A DNA stretch of 64,000 nucleotides from JAUIIK01 sp963745675. Its GTDB lineage: Bacteria > Chloroflexota > Chloroflexia > Thermomicrobiales > CFX8. Shown here in pieces: positions 44,864-53,498 of the stretch (within the stretch, counting starts at the first letter, position 1; every line of letters starts with the position of its first letter). The translations under genes were made by a program, and so were the position numbers. The notes below the pieces were generated by a model, which worked only from the letters and a program-made list of their open reading frames with translations, searched no databases and was not told the origin of the DNA. The stretch is from the NCBI GenBank assembly GCA_963745675.1, contig CAVUYM010000016.1, positions 182,576 through 246,575 on the forward strand, given 5' to 3'.

Positions 44864-45792
44864 TCGCCATTGGTCCCGACAAGCTCGGCCAGGGCATGGT
44901 CGACGAATTCCAAGTGGGCTCTAACCATGCGAGCCTCTGTATCGGGGTCCAGCTCCCAACCCGACAACTTTCCAGCCGGGTGCAGTGCGGCATAGAGGTC
45001 CCAGAACGGCAGGTTCTTGTAGCCAGAGACGGCATGAGTGCCCGATAGCCCTGGGTGAAAGCGCTCATCGCCCCAGATCCCCAGGTCCAGCACAACTCAA
45101 GCCGGCAGTTACCGAGATCCGCCAGCGGGTCACCGGTTGCAGCATCCTCCCAATCAATCACGGCTGCGATCTCGCCGTCCCGCCAGAGAAGATTCCCCGG
45201 CCAATAGTCGCCATGCAGCAAGCCCGATATGTTCGAGTGATTGAGGGGGCCAAACCGATTCAAGTGCATCACGAATCCGACCTTCGCTCAGTGCTTCATC
45301 CAGTTCAGCGCGGGCTGCCCGCCAACCATTTGCGACCTGTCCTCCTGGGCCGGCAGAAACGGAGATCGAATCTCGACCAGCCAGCCTGGTGGATGGCGGC
45401 AAGCTGCTCTCGCCAGGCTTCGGCAGTCTGGAGGTATGTCGTCCGTTCAAGATCCGGTCTCACCTTCGACAAAGGCGACAACGAGATAAGGAATCTCGAA
45501 CAGCTCGCAGGACGTGTCGAGATAGAGCGGTGCTGGAACCGGAATTCCGGCAGCCTGAACGATCTCAAGCACTCGGAACTCATCGGCGGCGATATCGGGA
45601 TTCCCGGCGCGGTCAACCTCGCCATGCAGCCGGACGACGGCCTTCTCCGACAGCCCATCCGGTCCTATCGATCTCGACCGCAACCGTGCGTGCCGAAACC
45701 CCGCCTTCGAGTTCCCAGGTACGCAGCAATCGACTGCCTGGGACAATGCTCCTGGCAGCGCCCTCAAACGCCTCTCGTTCAGTCAGATTCAT
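44860..45792 (-). pseudogene. APH family phosphotransferase, at least four frameshifts
   Basis: Blocks of one APH-type kinase lie in several frames on the minus strand. MNLTEREAFEGAARSIVPGS opens it near 45792. KAVVRLHGEVDRAGNPDIA follows, then LEIVQAAGIPVPAPLYLDT near 45560, WREQLAAIHQAGWSRFDLRF near 45400 and LLHGDYWPGNLLWRDGEIAA near 45200 with the catalytic Asp and Asn. YKNLPFWDLYAALHPAGKLS closes it near 45000, up to the stop at 44860. At least four shifts are needed. Clearly inactive, though the catalytic loop itself is preserved. It overlaps both neighbouring genes slightly. Confidence 0.75.
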
Positions 45793-46417
45793 CACGGTTG
45801 TAGTGCTCGTGTGGCTGAGACGCGTCAGTAAAGGTCTCAATAAATGGCGTCTCGTAGTGCTTAGGCTGCTTCGGTTTGAAGACGCCGTTGCGAACCGCCC
45901 AATCGTACGCGCCTTCGTCCAATGGGTACTGCGTGATGATTCCCGCGCAACGATACCGACGAATCAAGCGCTCGGCGTCCTCCAGACGGCGAAAGGCAGC
46001 CGAAGGGAAGAGAAAGCGCTTGCGAATGAGCTTGTCCTCATTCGTTCCAACGAAGAGCCAGATCGCATTGGACTCGTTGAGGCGCAATGGCGCTCGTTCG
46101 ATATCCTCGCGCCATACCGCAACTGAGCCCGCTCCTTCTCGACGACCATCCTCGTATTGGCAGCGAGGCAGCGGCAGATCTACCCAGTCTTCGACCACCT
46201 CCGGTGTTGGCTCATCGAGTTGTGCGCCGTCCACACCATGCACGCGCGCCCAGTCAAAGAATCCGGTATCGACGGGATATTCGGATAGCACACCGCTACA
46301 ACCATGGAAAGCTGCCCACGAATCCGCGATTTCGATCTCAGTGAATACTGCGCTCGAAAAGTGGTAAGGCTCGACTGGCCTTAGACTATTGAAGACCCAA
46401 ATTCTCGCATCTTCCAA
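45779..46417 (-). CDS. Tandem DUF7710-like protein
   Basis: A 212-residue protein with two copies of one domain. Copy one reads IWVFNSLRPVEPYHFSSAVF and GVLSEYPVDTGFFDWARVHG; copy two reads IWLFVGTNEDK, FLFPSAAFRRLEDAERLIRR and GIITQYPLDEGAYDWAVRNG, ending with HYETPFIETFTDASQPHEHY. The YP(V/L)D-x-G-x-(Y/F)DWA core is the DUF7710 pattern. These small proteins are often single-domain; here two are fused. Function unknown; an immunity or toxin-associated role has been suggested for similar small proteins but not shown. Intact. Confidence 0.65.
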   Translation of the reverse strand: MEDARIWVFNSLRPVEPYHFSSAVFTEIEIADSWAAFHGCSGVLSEYPVDTGFFDWARVHGVDGAQLDEPTPEVVEDWVDLPLPRCQYEDGRREGAGSVAVWREDIERAPLRLNESNAIWLFVGTNEDKLIRKRFLFPSAAFRRLEDAERLIRRYRCAGIITQYPLDEGAYDWAVRNGVFKPKQPKHYETPFIETFTDASQPHEHYNRDESD

Positions 46418-46602
46418 TACCCATTCCTGTCACTGACGAGTGCGTATGTCGTCGTTCCACACGTCGATAAGACTTGACGGCAGCCGATTCTGTTCGCTTC
46501 CGAAATGTACCCGAGTCGCAGTGTAATTCCGAATCTCGAGTGATATCCTGCGGCTCGCTTTCTCTCCGATGATGATGCACCAATAGATGGAAGGGAACTG
46601 AA

Positions 46603-47220
46603 ATGCGCTGGATTCCGCTTGTTCTGATTCTGCTCCTTGTGGCCTGTGGCGGTGGTGACGATGATGATAACGCTGCCGATTCCACTCCAGTGGCAACCCA
46701 GATTTCCGGCGCCGATGCAACCCAGTCCGATGCTGGCGAAACTGCGGCGGAAAACAGTAGCACCGGCAACGAGAGCAACAACAATCCCGATGTCCATGTC
46801 GCACTCAGCGCCGGCAGTAGCGGCGAGGTTGAGTCAGACAATCCTGACCCGTTTGCGACGGATACCGAGCTTGGAACGGTGAAAGTAACGATCGTCCAGA
46901 TCATCGACAATGCGACGACGGACAACGCCATCATGCAGCCGGAATCTGGCAACCGCTACTGGGCCGCCGAGGTCACGCTCGAAGCGACCGGCGACAAAGT
47001 GGTCAACACCGGCATCTGGACAGTCCAGACGTCAGATGGTGGCGAATACGAAACGCTATATCTCACAGGCGTCGGCGACGACATCATCTATGGCGCGCTA
47101 GAAGCTGGCGCGACCGAGCAAGGGTTCCTGGTCTTCGAGATCCCGGAGGGCGCCACCGTCAAAGCGCTCAAACTCGACCCGAGTATCTACGTAGGTGGCA
47201 ATCTGTTCTTCGACGCCTAG
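46603..47220 (+). CDS. Lipoprotein with DUF4352-like domain
   Basis: A 205-residue lipoprotein. The signal peptide ends in a lipobox (LLLVAC), then comes a Ser-, Asp- and Asn-rich linker (for example GETAAENSSTGNESNNN) and a C-terminal beta-sandwich (AAEVTLEATGDKVVN, FLVFEIPEGATVKALKL) like DUF4352 ligand- or metal-chelating domains. It should be anchored to the outer face of the membrane. It is the only plus-strand gene in this segment; its 3-prime end overlaps a doubtful minus-strand frame. Confidence 0.8.
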   Translation: MRWIPLVLILLLVACGGGDDDDNAADSTPVATQISGADATQSDAGETAAENSSTGNESNNNPDVHVALSAGSSGEVESDNPDPFATDTELGTVKVTIVQIIDNATTDNAIMQPESGNRYWAAEVTLEATGDKVVNTGIWTVQTSDGGEYETLYLTGVGDDIIYGALEAGATEQGFLVFEIPEGATVKALKLDPSIYVGGNLFFDA

Positions 47221-47481
47221 CGGCGGGCAGTTCAGCGCCAGAACTGCCACCATTGCAGACTCCTGCTGATCGACGTCATCGTCGAAGACCTGCGGGACCG
47301 GAATGCTGTGTTCGCTACGGCGAAACTCGCGTACAAGATCGCGCACGGCGTCGCGATCGATCTCGGTCCATTTCGGTAGGAGCCGCTCGGCGTCGCCATA
47401 GTCTTCAACACGCCGCTGGAGATAGACAGCGTAGTTGCGAGCGTCGATGCGGCGCATGCCCTCCAGTACGGGATCTCCCAT
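47098..47481 (-). CDS. Possible small cytoplasmic protein
   Basis: A 127-residue frame whose first 85 residues look coding (MRRIDARNYAVYLQRRVEDY, RDLVREFRRSEHSIPVPQVF), while the last 40 run antisense to the lipoprotein gene and are probably not translated as such. A frameshift or an overlong frame near 47235 would explain this. No family is recognised, and no membrane or signal segment is present. Confidence 0.4.
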   Translation of the reverse strand: MGDPVLEGMRRIDARNYAVYLQRRVEDYGDAERLLPKWTEIDRDAVRDLVREFRRSEHSIPVPQVFDDDVDQQESAMVAVLALNCPPLGVEEQIATYVDTRVEFERFDGGALRDLEDQEPLLGRASF

Positions 47482-47498
47482 GCGTCGTAGCGTTGTCC

Positions 47499-48610
47499 CT
47501 ACGGTGCTTCACAAGATACGAGGATCTCGCCGTCTGCGTAATCTGGCCGGCACTCGTACGGGTAAACAAAGACAGTGAAGGTCGCTGTCGAAGAGGCGGT
47601 CATGAATTGCAGCTCCCAGCAACCGGGTTCCGGGAAGATAAAGCTCGCGACACGCCCCTCGGAATTCAGAACAACTGTCGAGATCGCTATCTCGGACCGC
47701 ATACCGGGATCCAGCCCGCGCATCGTGGCGGTCACACCATCAACAACCCCCTCGCCATAGACGCCCATGCCCTGCTGCTCACCGGCAATGAACCAGCTAC
47801 CGACGTCGGTAGCGATGCCTTCGGCTTCTAGCCAGTAGTGCGCGAAGTTATCACTCTCTTCGCGCGCCTCCGGGCCGACCAGTGGAGTTACCGGGCAGGT
47901 CGTCGGGGCATCGTAGGGCAAGGCATCGAAGGTCGTCTGAATCAGCTGAAAATCCGCACGCTGGCTGGCGGGGAGAACCTCGACGGTAATCGTCAGCGAA
48001 CTCGACTCTGTCGCACCGGTCAAATCCCAGCAGCCAGGTTCCGGGAGCATGATATCGGTCCACTGGAAATCCATCAGAGCATCGCGAGACTCCACCTGCT
48101 CCACGGTCACGCTGCCATCCGTCTTCTGGGCAGTAATCTCAACCGGCTGGGTCGATCCGTACCAGAGCACCGGTGTTAACTCACCGGCGAACCAGAGGCT
48201 CTCTGTCCTTGTCAGCATCAGCGGATAGAAAAAAACCGAAGTCGAATGGGGAGGCCCATAGCCCGGCTTCAGCGTTGCCATACCAGTTGTCATTGCTCGG
48301 ACTGGTTGGCGGCAGGCCGGGAGGCAAACCGTCGATGAGCGGATCGGCGGCGCAGGGGATGGCAGCCGCGACAACCGTCGGCGTGAAAGTCGCGGCTTCG
48401 GGCCGCAGAGTTGCCGTTGGTGTAGGTTCGTGCTGCATCTCCCGAAACGTCAGCGTCGCCCTGGCGGCGATGACCAGGATCCGGCTCTCCCGACGACTCA
48501 TCACCATCATCCAGAAGAGGCCCACAACCAGAAACGAGAAGCGCGATGATCACAATGAACGTAGTAATCGCGTCAGTTCTTGTTCCGGTACGTCCGATTC
48601 GCCGCTTCAT
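47499..48610 (-). CDS. Secreted/anchored repeat protein, paralogue of next gene, frameshifted
   Basis: The paralogue of the protein at 48635-49870. An N-terminal membrane segment ITTFIVIIALLVSGC (near 48560) leads into an outside part in two further frames, with WYGNAEAGLWASPFDFGFF in one and SLWFAGELTPVLWYGSTQP in the next. Two beta-sandwich modules end in PEPGCWDLTGATE and PEPGCWELQFMTA. Shifts lie near 48525 and at a run of seven T (minus strand) near 48230. Unlike its paralogue it lacks the long cytoplasmic N-terminus. The T-run makes slippage during sequencing or transcription a possible cause of one shift. Confidence 0.72.
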
Positions 48611-48634
48611 ATCTGCCTTTTCAACCTGCAGGTT

Positions 48635-49870
48635 CTATTCCCGTGGCGGTTCGCAGTCGGCGACAAACTCACCGTCGCGCAACTCGGGCTCACACTCCGC
48701 AGGATAGACATAGACGACGAATGCCGCCCTCGTAGCCGGTGTTTCAATATCCAGTTCCCAGCAGCCAGGAGACGTGAAAATAAAACTAGCGAGCCGGGCA
48801 TTCGTGTTCCAGATACTGGTACTGGCTCTAACGGCTTCACCATTCGCCGAATCCAGATTGCGAGCGCTTACCACGGCCGCATCGACTACGCCTGTCCCGT
48901 AGATCCCCATACTCTGTTGCAGGTTTGCGATGAATAAGCCCGGAACTTCGGCACTAATGCCCTCACCTTCAAGCCAGAAGTGGGCGTAGCTGCTATTCCC
49001 ACGAATATCCGGCCCGCTCCACGGAGAAATCACACAACTGGCAGGGGCTTCATAGGGTCGCGCATCATAGTAATTCTGGATTGTTGCGATATCTGGCCGT
49101 TCACTCGATGGCAAGACCTCGACCGTTATCGTCAGCGTGCTCTCGCCAGTTGAGCCAGTGAGTTCCCAGCAGCCGGGCACGGGAATCGTGAAATTCGTCC
49201 ATTGGATCTGGTTAGGAGCATCTGTACTCTCAATCGGCCCGACTGTCGCATTTCCATCCAACTGCTCTCCAGTCAGACGAATTGGGAGTGATGCTCCGTA
49301 CCACATCACTTCTGTCATTTGACCGGCGAACCAGAGGCTAGAAACCTTCGGGGTTCCCACAGGAAAGATAGCCGTCAGGTCTGTGGGAGATACCCACAGG
49401 GCAGACGACTTGCTACCATACCAATCTAAATGAGTGGGGTCCCCTAACGGCAGAGCAGTAATCAGATCCGTCGCAAATGGATCAACCTGGCAATCACTAC
49501 CGCGCGAAGCAAATTTGCTGGCTGGAGCAGACTCGACGACCTGAGCCGCAGTCGATGTCAAATCTGCCAGAGACACAGGAGGCGTCCACGTTGCTTCGGC
49601 AATCACAATCAAATCGCGAGATTCATCGGAAGAATCAGAATCATCTAGGGCGATGGTCCAGAAGACAAACCCGAACAGAATGGCGGCAACTGCCAGGGTA
49701 AGCACAGCGAACTCGGCGCGGCCCCATCGTTGCGAGAATTCGGAGTCATCACGCTCAGCCGCCATTGCTCGTTCGAGCCGCTCGAGATGTTTGCGGCGCT
49801 GGGCAAAGGTCAGGCGTTTGCGCCGTAACTCCCTGACAAGTCGCTCCTGGTCCGGCATCTGGTCAACCAT
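48635..49870 (-). CDS. Membrane protein with cytoplasmic N-terminus and repeat ectodomain; possible anti-sigma partner
   Basis: A 411-residue single-pass membrane protein. About 45 charged residues (for example RRKRLTFAQRRKHLERLERA) lie in the cytoplasm before the helix AEFAVLTLAVAAILFGFVFW. Outside are two beta-sandwich modules, each ending in PGCWEL: NFTIPVPGCWELTGSTG with LTITVEVLP, and FTSPGCWELDIETP. Its start lies inside the stop of the ECF sigma factor by eight bases, the classic place of an anti-sigma factor. No zinc anti-sigma motif is present, so it would be an unconventional one. A paralogue follows directly. Intact. Confidence 0.75.
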   Translation of the reverse strand: MVDQMPDQERLVRELRRKRLTFAQRRKHLERLERAMAAERDDSEFSQRWGRAEFAVLTLAVAAILFGFVFWTIALDDSDSSDESRDLIVIAEATWTPPVSLADLTSTAAQVVESAPASKFASRGSDCQVDPFATDLITALPLGDPTHLDWYGSKSSALWVSPTDLTAIFPVGTPKVSSLWFAGQMTEVMWYGASLPIRLTGEQLDGNATVGPIESTDAPNQIQWTNFTIPVPGCWELTGSTGESTLTITVEVLPSSERPDIATIQNYYDARPYEAPASCVISPWSGPDIRGNSSYAHFWLEGEGISAEVPGLFIANLQQSMGIYGTGVVDAAVVSARNLDSANGEAVRASTSIWNTNARLASFIFTSPGCWELDIETPATRAAFVVYVYPAECEPELRDGEFVADCEPPRE

Positions 49871-50489
49871 CGTTGCCTGCCTCCATTTGCCTCGCGAGTC
49901 GTTGCTGGGCGCGGCTCAACCGTTTGCGAGCCGCGACGTGGCTGATCTCCAGGACCCCGGCGATCTCTTCTCCGGATAGCCCCGCCGCGAAACGGAGTGC
50001 GATGATCTCGCGATCCTTTCTCGGTAACCGTCTCAGCGCTTCCTCCACCTCCGACGCCTGCTCACGTTCGAGCAGACTCTCAAGCGCGTCAGGCTCACTT
50101 TCTGACGACCCGAATTGCTGTACCCGTGCGACGAGTCGCCGGACACGCTGGTAAGCGCGCTGCTGGTCGATCAGCTTGCGCTGGGCGATAACAAACAGCC
50201 AGGCAGCGAAGCTCCCGCGTTCAGGATCCCAGCGTTCCAGATGCTCCAGCGCCGCCAGCATCGACTCACTCACCACATCGTCAGCGACAGTTTGCGAGCC
50301 AGTCCGCGCCGTCGCGTACCAGTAGAGCCGGTCCGCATAACGTTGATAGAGCAGGCGAAAGTAACCGCGGTCATCGAGCGCCAGCGCGACAATCTGCTCG
50401 TCGCTCAGCTCCGACCGCTGCTGTACTTTTTCGCCACGTGCCTCCGGCCAACGCGCCTTTACGATCCCCGCCACCAACCCCTTCTTCAT
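49863..50489 (-). CDS. ECF-type RNA polymerase sigma factor
   Basis: A 208-residue sigma-70 family protein of the extracytoplasmic function group. Region 2 is seen in YRQRYADRLYWYATARTGSQ-like sequence and the conserved FAAWLFVIAQRKLIDQQRAY; region 4 in LRRLPRKDREIIALRFAAGL and GVLEISHVAARKRLSRAQQR. It directs RNA polymerase to promoters of a stress or envelope response. Its stop overlaps the start of the membrane protein at 49870, so the pair is probably a sigma/anti-sigma module, with the outer repeat domains sensing the signal. Intact. Confidence 0.9.
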   Translation of the reverse strand: MKKGLVAGIVKARWPEARGEKVQQRSELSDEQIVALALDDRGYFRLLYQRYADRLYWYATARTGSQTVADDVVSESMLAALEHLERWDPERGSFAAWLFVIAQRKLIDQQRAYQRVRRLVARVQQFGSSESEPDALESLLEREQASEVEEALRRLPRKDREIIALRFAAGLSGEEIAGVLEISHVAARKRLSRAQQRLARQMEAGNDG

Positions 50490-50764
50490 TACTTAATCGA
50501 GCGAACCCAGGATTGTGTGACAGTAGCCGAGCCCAGGTACCTGGACCAGCCCAGCCAGCGTGACGTTCAGATCAATACTGGGACTATCAGAAGGAAAGGT
50601 TCCTGTTCGGCATCTCGGTATCGGCGCTATCCATTGGGAATTGTTCGGGGAATGCATATGGATGATGAAAGCACATCTAGACTCCACTGTCCTCGGGGCA
50701 ACACATAGGCATCGACTATGCTGATGGAGTCTGTCGTCCGATCAACCCCAGGGAAGAGCAAACG

Positions 50765-52742
50765 ATGATACGAGCATTTTCGATCCGGACACTCGTCACC
50801 GGAGCGTTTGTCGTCCTACTAGTCCCGACGCTGGCTGCCTTCGGCGCGCCTCGGGCAGAAGCACAGTCTGAGTGTCAAACATTTGATGTAACCGGATACG
50901 AGGTCTGCGGCGATCTGCTCACGTTCTGGAACGACAACGGAGGGCTGCCGGTCTTCGGATATCCCATCACTGAAGCCGCTGAAGAAGTCAGCCCCGAAAC
51001 TGGTGACATGCACACCGTCCAGTACTTCGAGCGCGAACGGCTCGAATCTCATCCAGAGAATGAGCAGCCCTACGACGTCCTGCTCGGCAGGCTCGGCGTC
51101 CAGATCCTCGAATTGAGCCACCGCGACTGGCAATCCTTTCCGAAGATGGACCCGGGCGAGGAACACTATTTCACCGAGACCGGCTTCGCAATCGCGCCGG
51201 AATTCTGGGAGTACTGGAGCAGCCACGGGCTGGAGTACGGTGACGCCGGCTACAGTTTCCGTGAATCGCTCTTGCTCTTCGGCTTCCCAATTTCGCCACC
51301 ACAGATGGAAACCAACCCGGACGGTGACACCGTCCTGACCCAGTGGTTCGAGCGCGCCCGCTTCGAGTATCACCCGAACAACGATCCCGAATTCCAGGTG
51401 CTACTTGGACGTCTCGGTGCCGAATTCATCGACTTGACCGCTAATTCAGGCGGCGGAGAAACCACAGAGGTTGGCGTCGAGCTTGGTGGCCGAGGGACTG
51501 ACCTCGCCGTTGATGGTCACCGAAGCACCGGACGACAGCGGGCGCCTCTTCATCGTCGATCAGGTCGGTAAGATCTGGATCGTGATGCCGGACGGCACAA
51601 TGGCCGACGAGCCATTCCTCGACATTAGCAACAGGATGGTCGAGCTCACCCCGCCCTACGATGAGCGCGGCTTGCTCGGGCTGGCATTTCACCCGGACTA
51701 CGCCGAAAATGGTCGCTTCTTCGTCTACTACAGCGCCCCACTACGTGAAGGTGCACCGCCCGGATGGGCCCATACGAACGTGCTGGCGGAGTTCCAGGTT
51801 TCCGACGATCCGATGCTCGCCGACGCCAGCTCCGAGCGCGAGATCCTCGCAGTCGACTGGCCGGCCGGAAATCACGACGGAGGCACGGTTGCCTTTGGCC
51901 CCGACGACGGTTATCTCTACCTGTCAATGGGCGACGGGGGCGGCTTCTACGACACGTATCCGGGTCATGCCGACGACTGGTACGACTTCAACGCGGGCGG
52001 CAATGGCCAGGATGTCGAGCAGAATCTGCTGGGCTCGATCCTGCGCATCGATGTCGATGTTCAGGGTGCGCCTTACGGCATCCCAGCGGATAACCCGTTT
52101 GTCGGAGGTCCCGGCCTCGATGAGATTTACGCTTACGGTTTTCGCAACCCTTACCGCATCTCCTTCGATATCGGCGGCGATCATCGCCTCTTTGCCGGCG
52201 ATGCCGGTCAGGATCTCTGGGAGGAAGTCAGTGTCGTAGAGAATGGCGGCAATTACGGCTGGAACGTCTACGAAGGCACCCACTGCTTCGATGCCGCCAA
52301 CCCCAAGCTCGCTCTCGATAACTGCCCAACGACGGTCGCAGAAGGCTACCCGGACGCGGGCGCGCCGCTACTCATGCCGGTAATCGAGTTCGCCAACGCC
52401 CAGCAGGAGGGTGGACTGGGATTGACGGTCATCGGCGGTAATGTCTACCGCGCCGGTGAGATCCCCTCGTTCGACGGGCGCTATATCTTCGGCGCATGGA
52501 GCGCCGGTCGAGCCTCGGATGGAAGCTATCTGCCGGGCCGGATCTTCGTCGCCGACGAGCAGACTGAAGGTCTCTGGGGCTTCGAGGAATTGACCCTCAC
52601 CAACATGCCCAACGGCAATATCGGCGCATTCATCCTCGGCTTCGGCCAGGATCTCGACGGCAATGTCTATGTAACTGCAACGGACAACTTCGGCCCTTCG
52701 GGTTCGACCGGCAAGGTTTACCGGCTGGTTCCGGCGGAGTAG
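50765..52742 (+). CDS. Secreted PQQ-type sugar dehydrogenase with N-terminal FGYP modules, frameshifted
   Basis: A signal peptide (RTLVTGAFVVLLVPTLAAFG, cut near AEAQ) precedes two modules of LPVFGYPI/LLLFGFPIS type, each closing with VLLGRLG; these modules are frequent in secreted Chloroflexota proteins. After a shift near 51480 the rest is a glucose/sorbosone dehydrogenase-type propeller of about 420 residues: EGLTSPLMVTEAPDDSGRLF, LLGLAFHPDYAENGRFFVYY, GFRNPYRISFD, AGDAGQDLWEEV and GKVYRLVPAE, with the catalytic-type His in NHDGG. It should be exported and oxidise sugars or similar alcohols with PQQ. Separate starts (TTG at 51471) are possible but the junction reads like one fused gene. 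Confidence 0.8.
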
Positions 52743-52796
52743 CCGCCTCAGCAGTACGGGCCGCACGTTCCGACGAATCTCATGGTTGCCAGCGAC

Positions 52797-53468
52797 TCAC
52801 GTCAAGTGCAGGTCCGCGCCATAGAGGATCAAGCCGAGGCGGCGAGCCAGAGCACGGGAAGCATGATTGTCCCAGGAAGTGCTGTAGAGCGGTTCGCGGC
52901 CCTGTGCACGAACTTCCCGCGCCCATGCAGAGACGACGGCGGTCGCGTAACCGCACCCTCGATAGCCCTCCAGCGTCTCAACCCCGGCTTCGGCAGCTGC
53001 GGGCGTGTTGCGCGAGCTATGACAAAGGGAAGCAATCTCACGTCCGTTCAGAACGACGAAGGCGGGCTGGGACTGCTCGAGTTCATCGACGAGCCAGCTG
53101 AAGCGCTCGCCGGAGATGTCCATATCCGGCGTCACCTTCAGAACCTCGATTCCCGGCGGCGATGCAATCTGCACCGGGAAACACCAGGCAGGCCCTTCCC
53201 ATATAGATTCGACCTGTGCATCTCGTCCCAGCGCTATCAAGAGACGCTGAAAGGTGGTCGCCCGCTGCTCCAGATCAGTGGCTACAGGTTCATCAGCGAG
53301 GATCGTTTCAAGGTCTGCAGCGAGATCTGGCGCAAGATCCTGCCGAAACCTCCAGATGTTCCCATCGACCGTTCGCCCGAGATAGAAGCGCGGAGCCGGT
53401 CGTCGATCAACATCGTTGACCGCCACGATACGGCCCTGCTCATCATGCACGAAATAGTGCTTCGGCAT
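52797..53468 (-). CDS. GNAT family N-acetyltransferase
   Basis: A 223-residue acetyltransferase. The acetyl-CoA loop is GVETLEGYRGCGYATAVVSA and the later YSTSWDNHASRALARRLGLI is the usual alpha-4/beta-7 region. The first 100 residues (YFVHDEQGRIVAVNDVDRRP, YLGRTVDGNIWRFRQDL) form an additional domain seen in GCN5 proteins that modify amines of unknown kind. Intact; its neighbours downstream are the broken permease genes. Confidence 0.82.
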   Translation of the reverse strand: MPKHYFVHDEQGRIVAVNDVDRRPAPRFYLGRTVDGNIWRFRQDLAPDLAADLETILADEPVATDLEQRATTFQRLLIALGRDAQVESIWEGPAWCFPVQIASPPGIEVLKVTPDMDISGERFSWLVDELEQSQPAFVVLNGREIASLCHSSRNTPAAAEAGVETLEGYRGCGYATAVVSAWAREVRAQGREPLYSTSWDNHASRALARRLGLILYGADLHLT

Positions 53469-53498
53469 GGAGCCTCATCAATTCAAGCGGCGCTGGCA

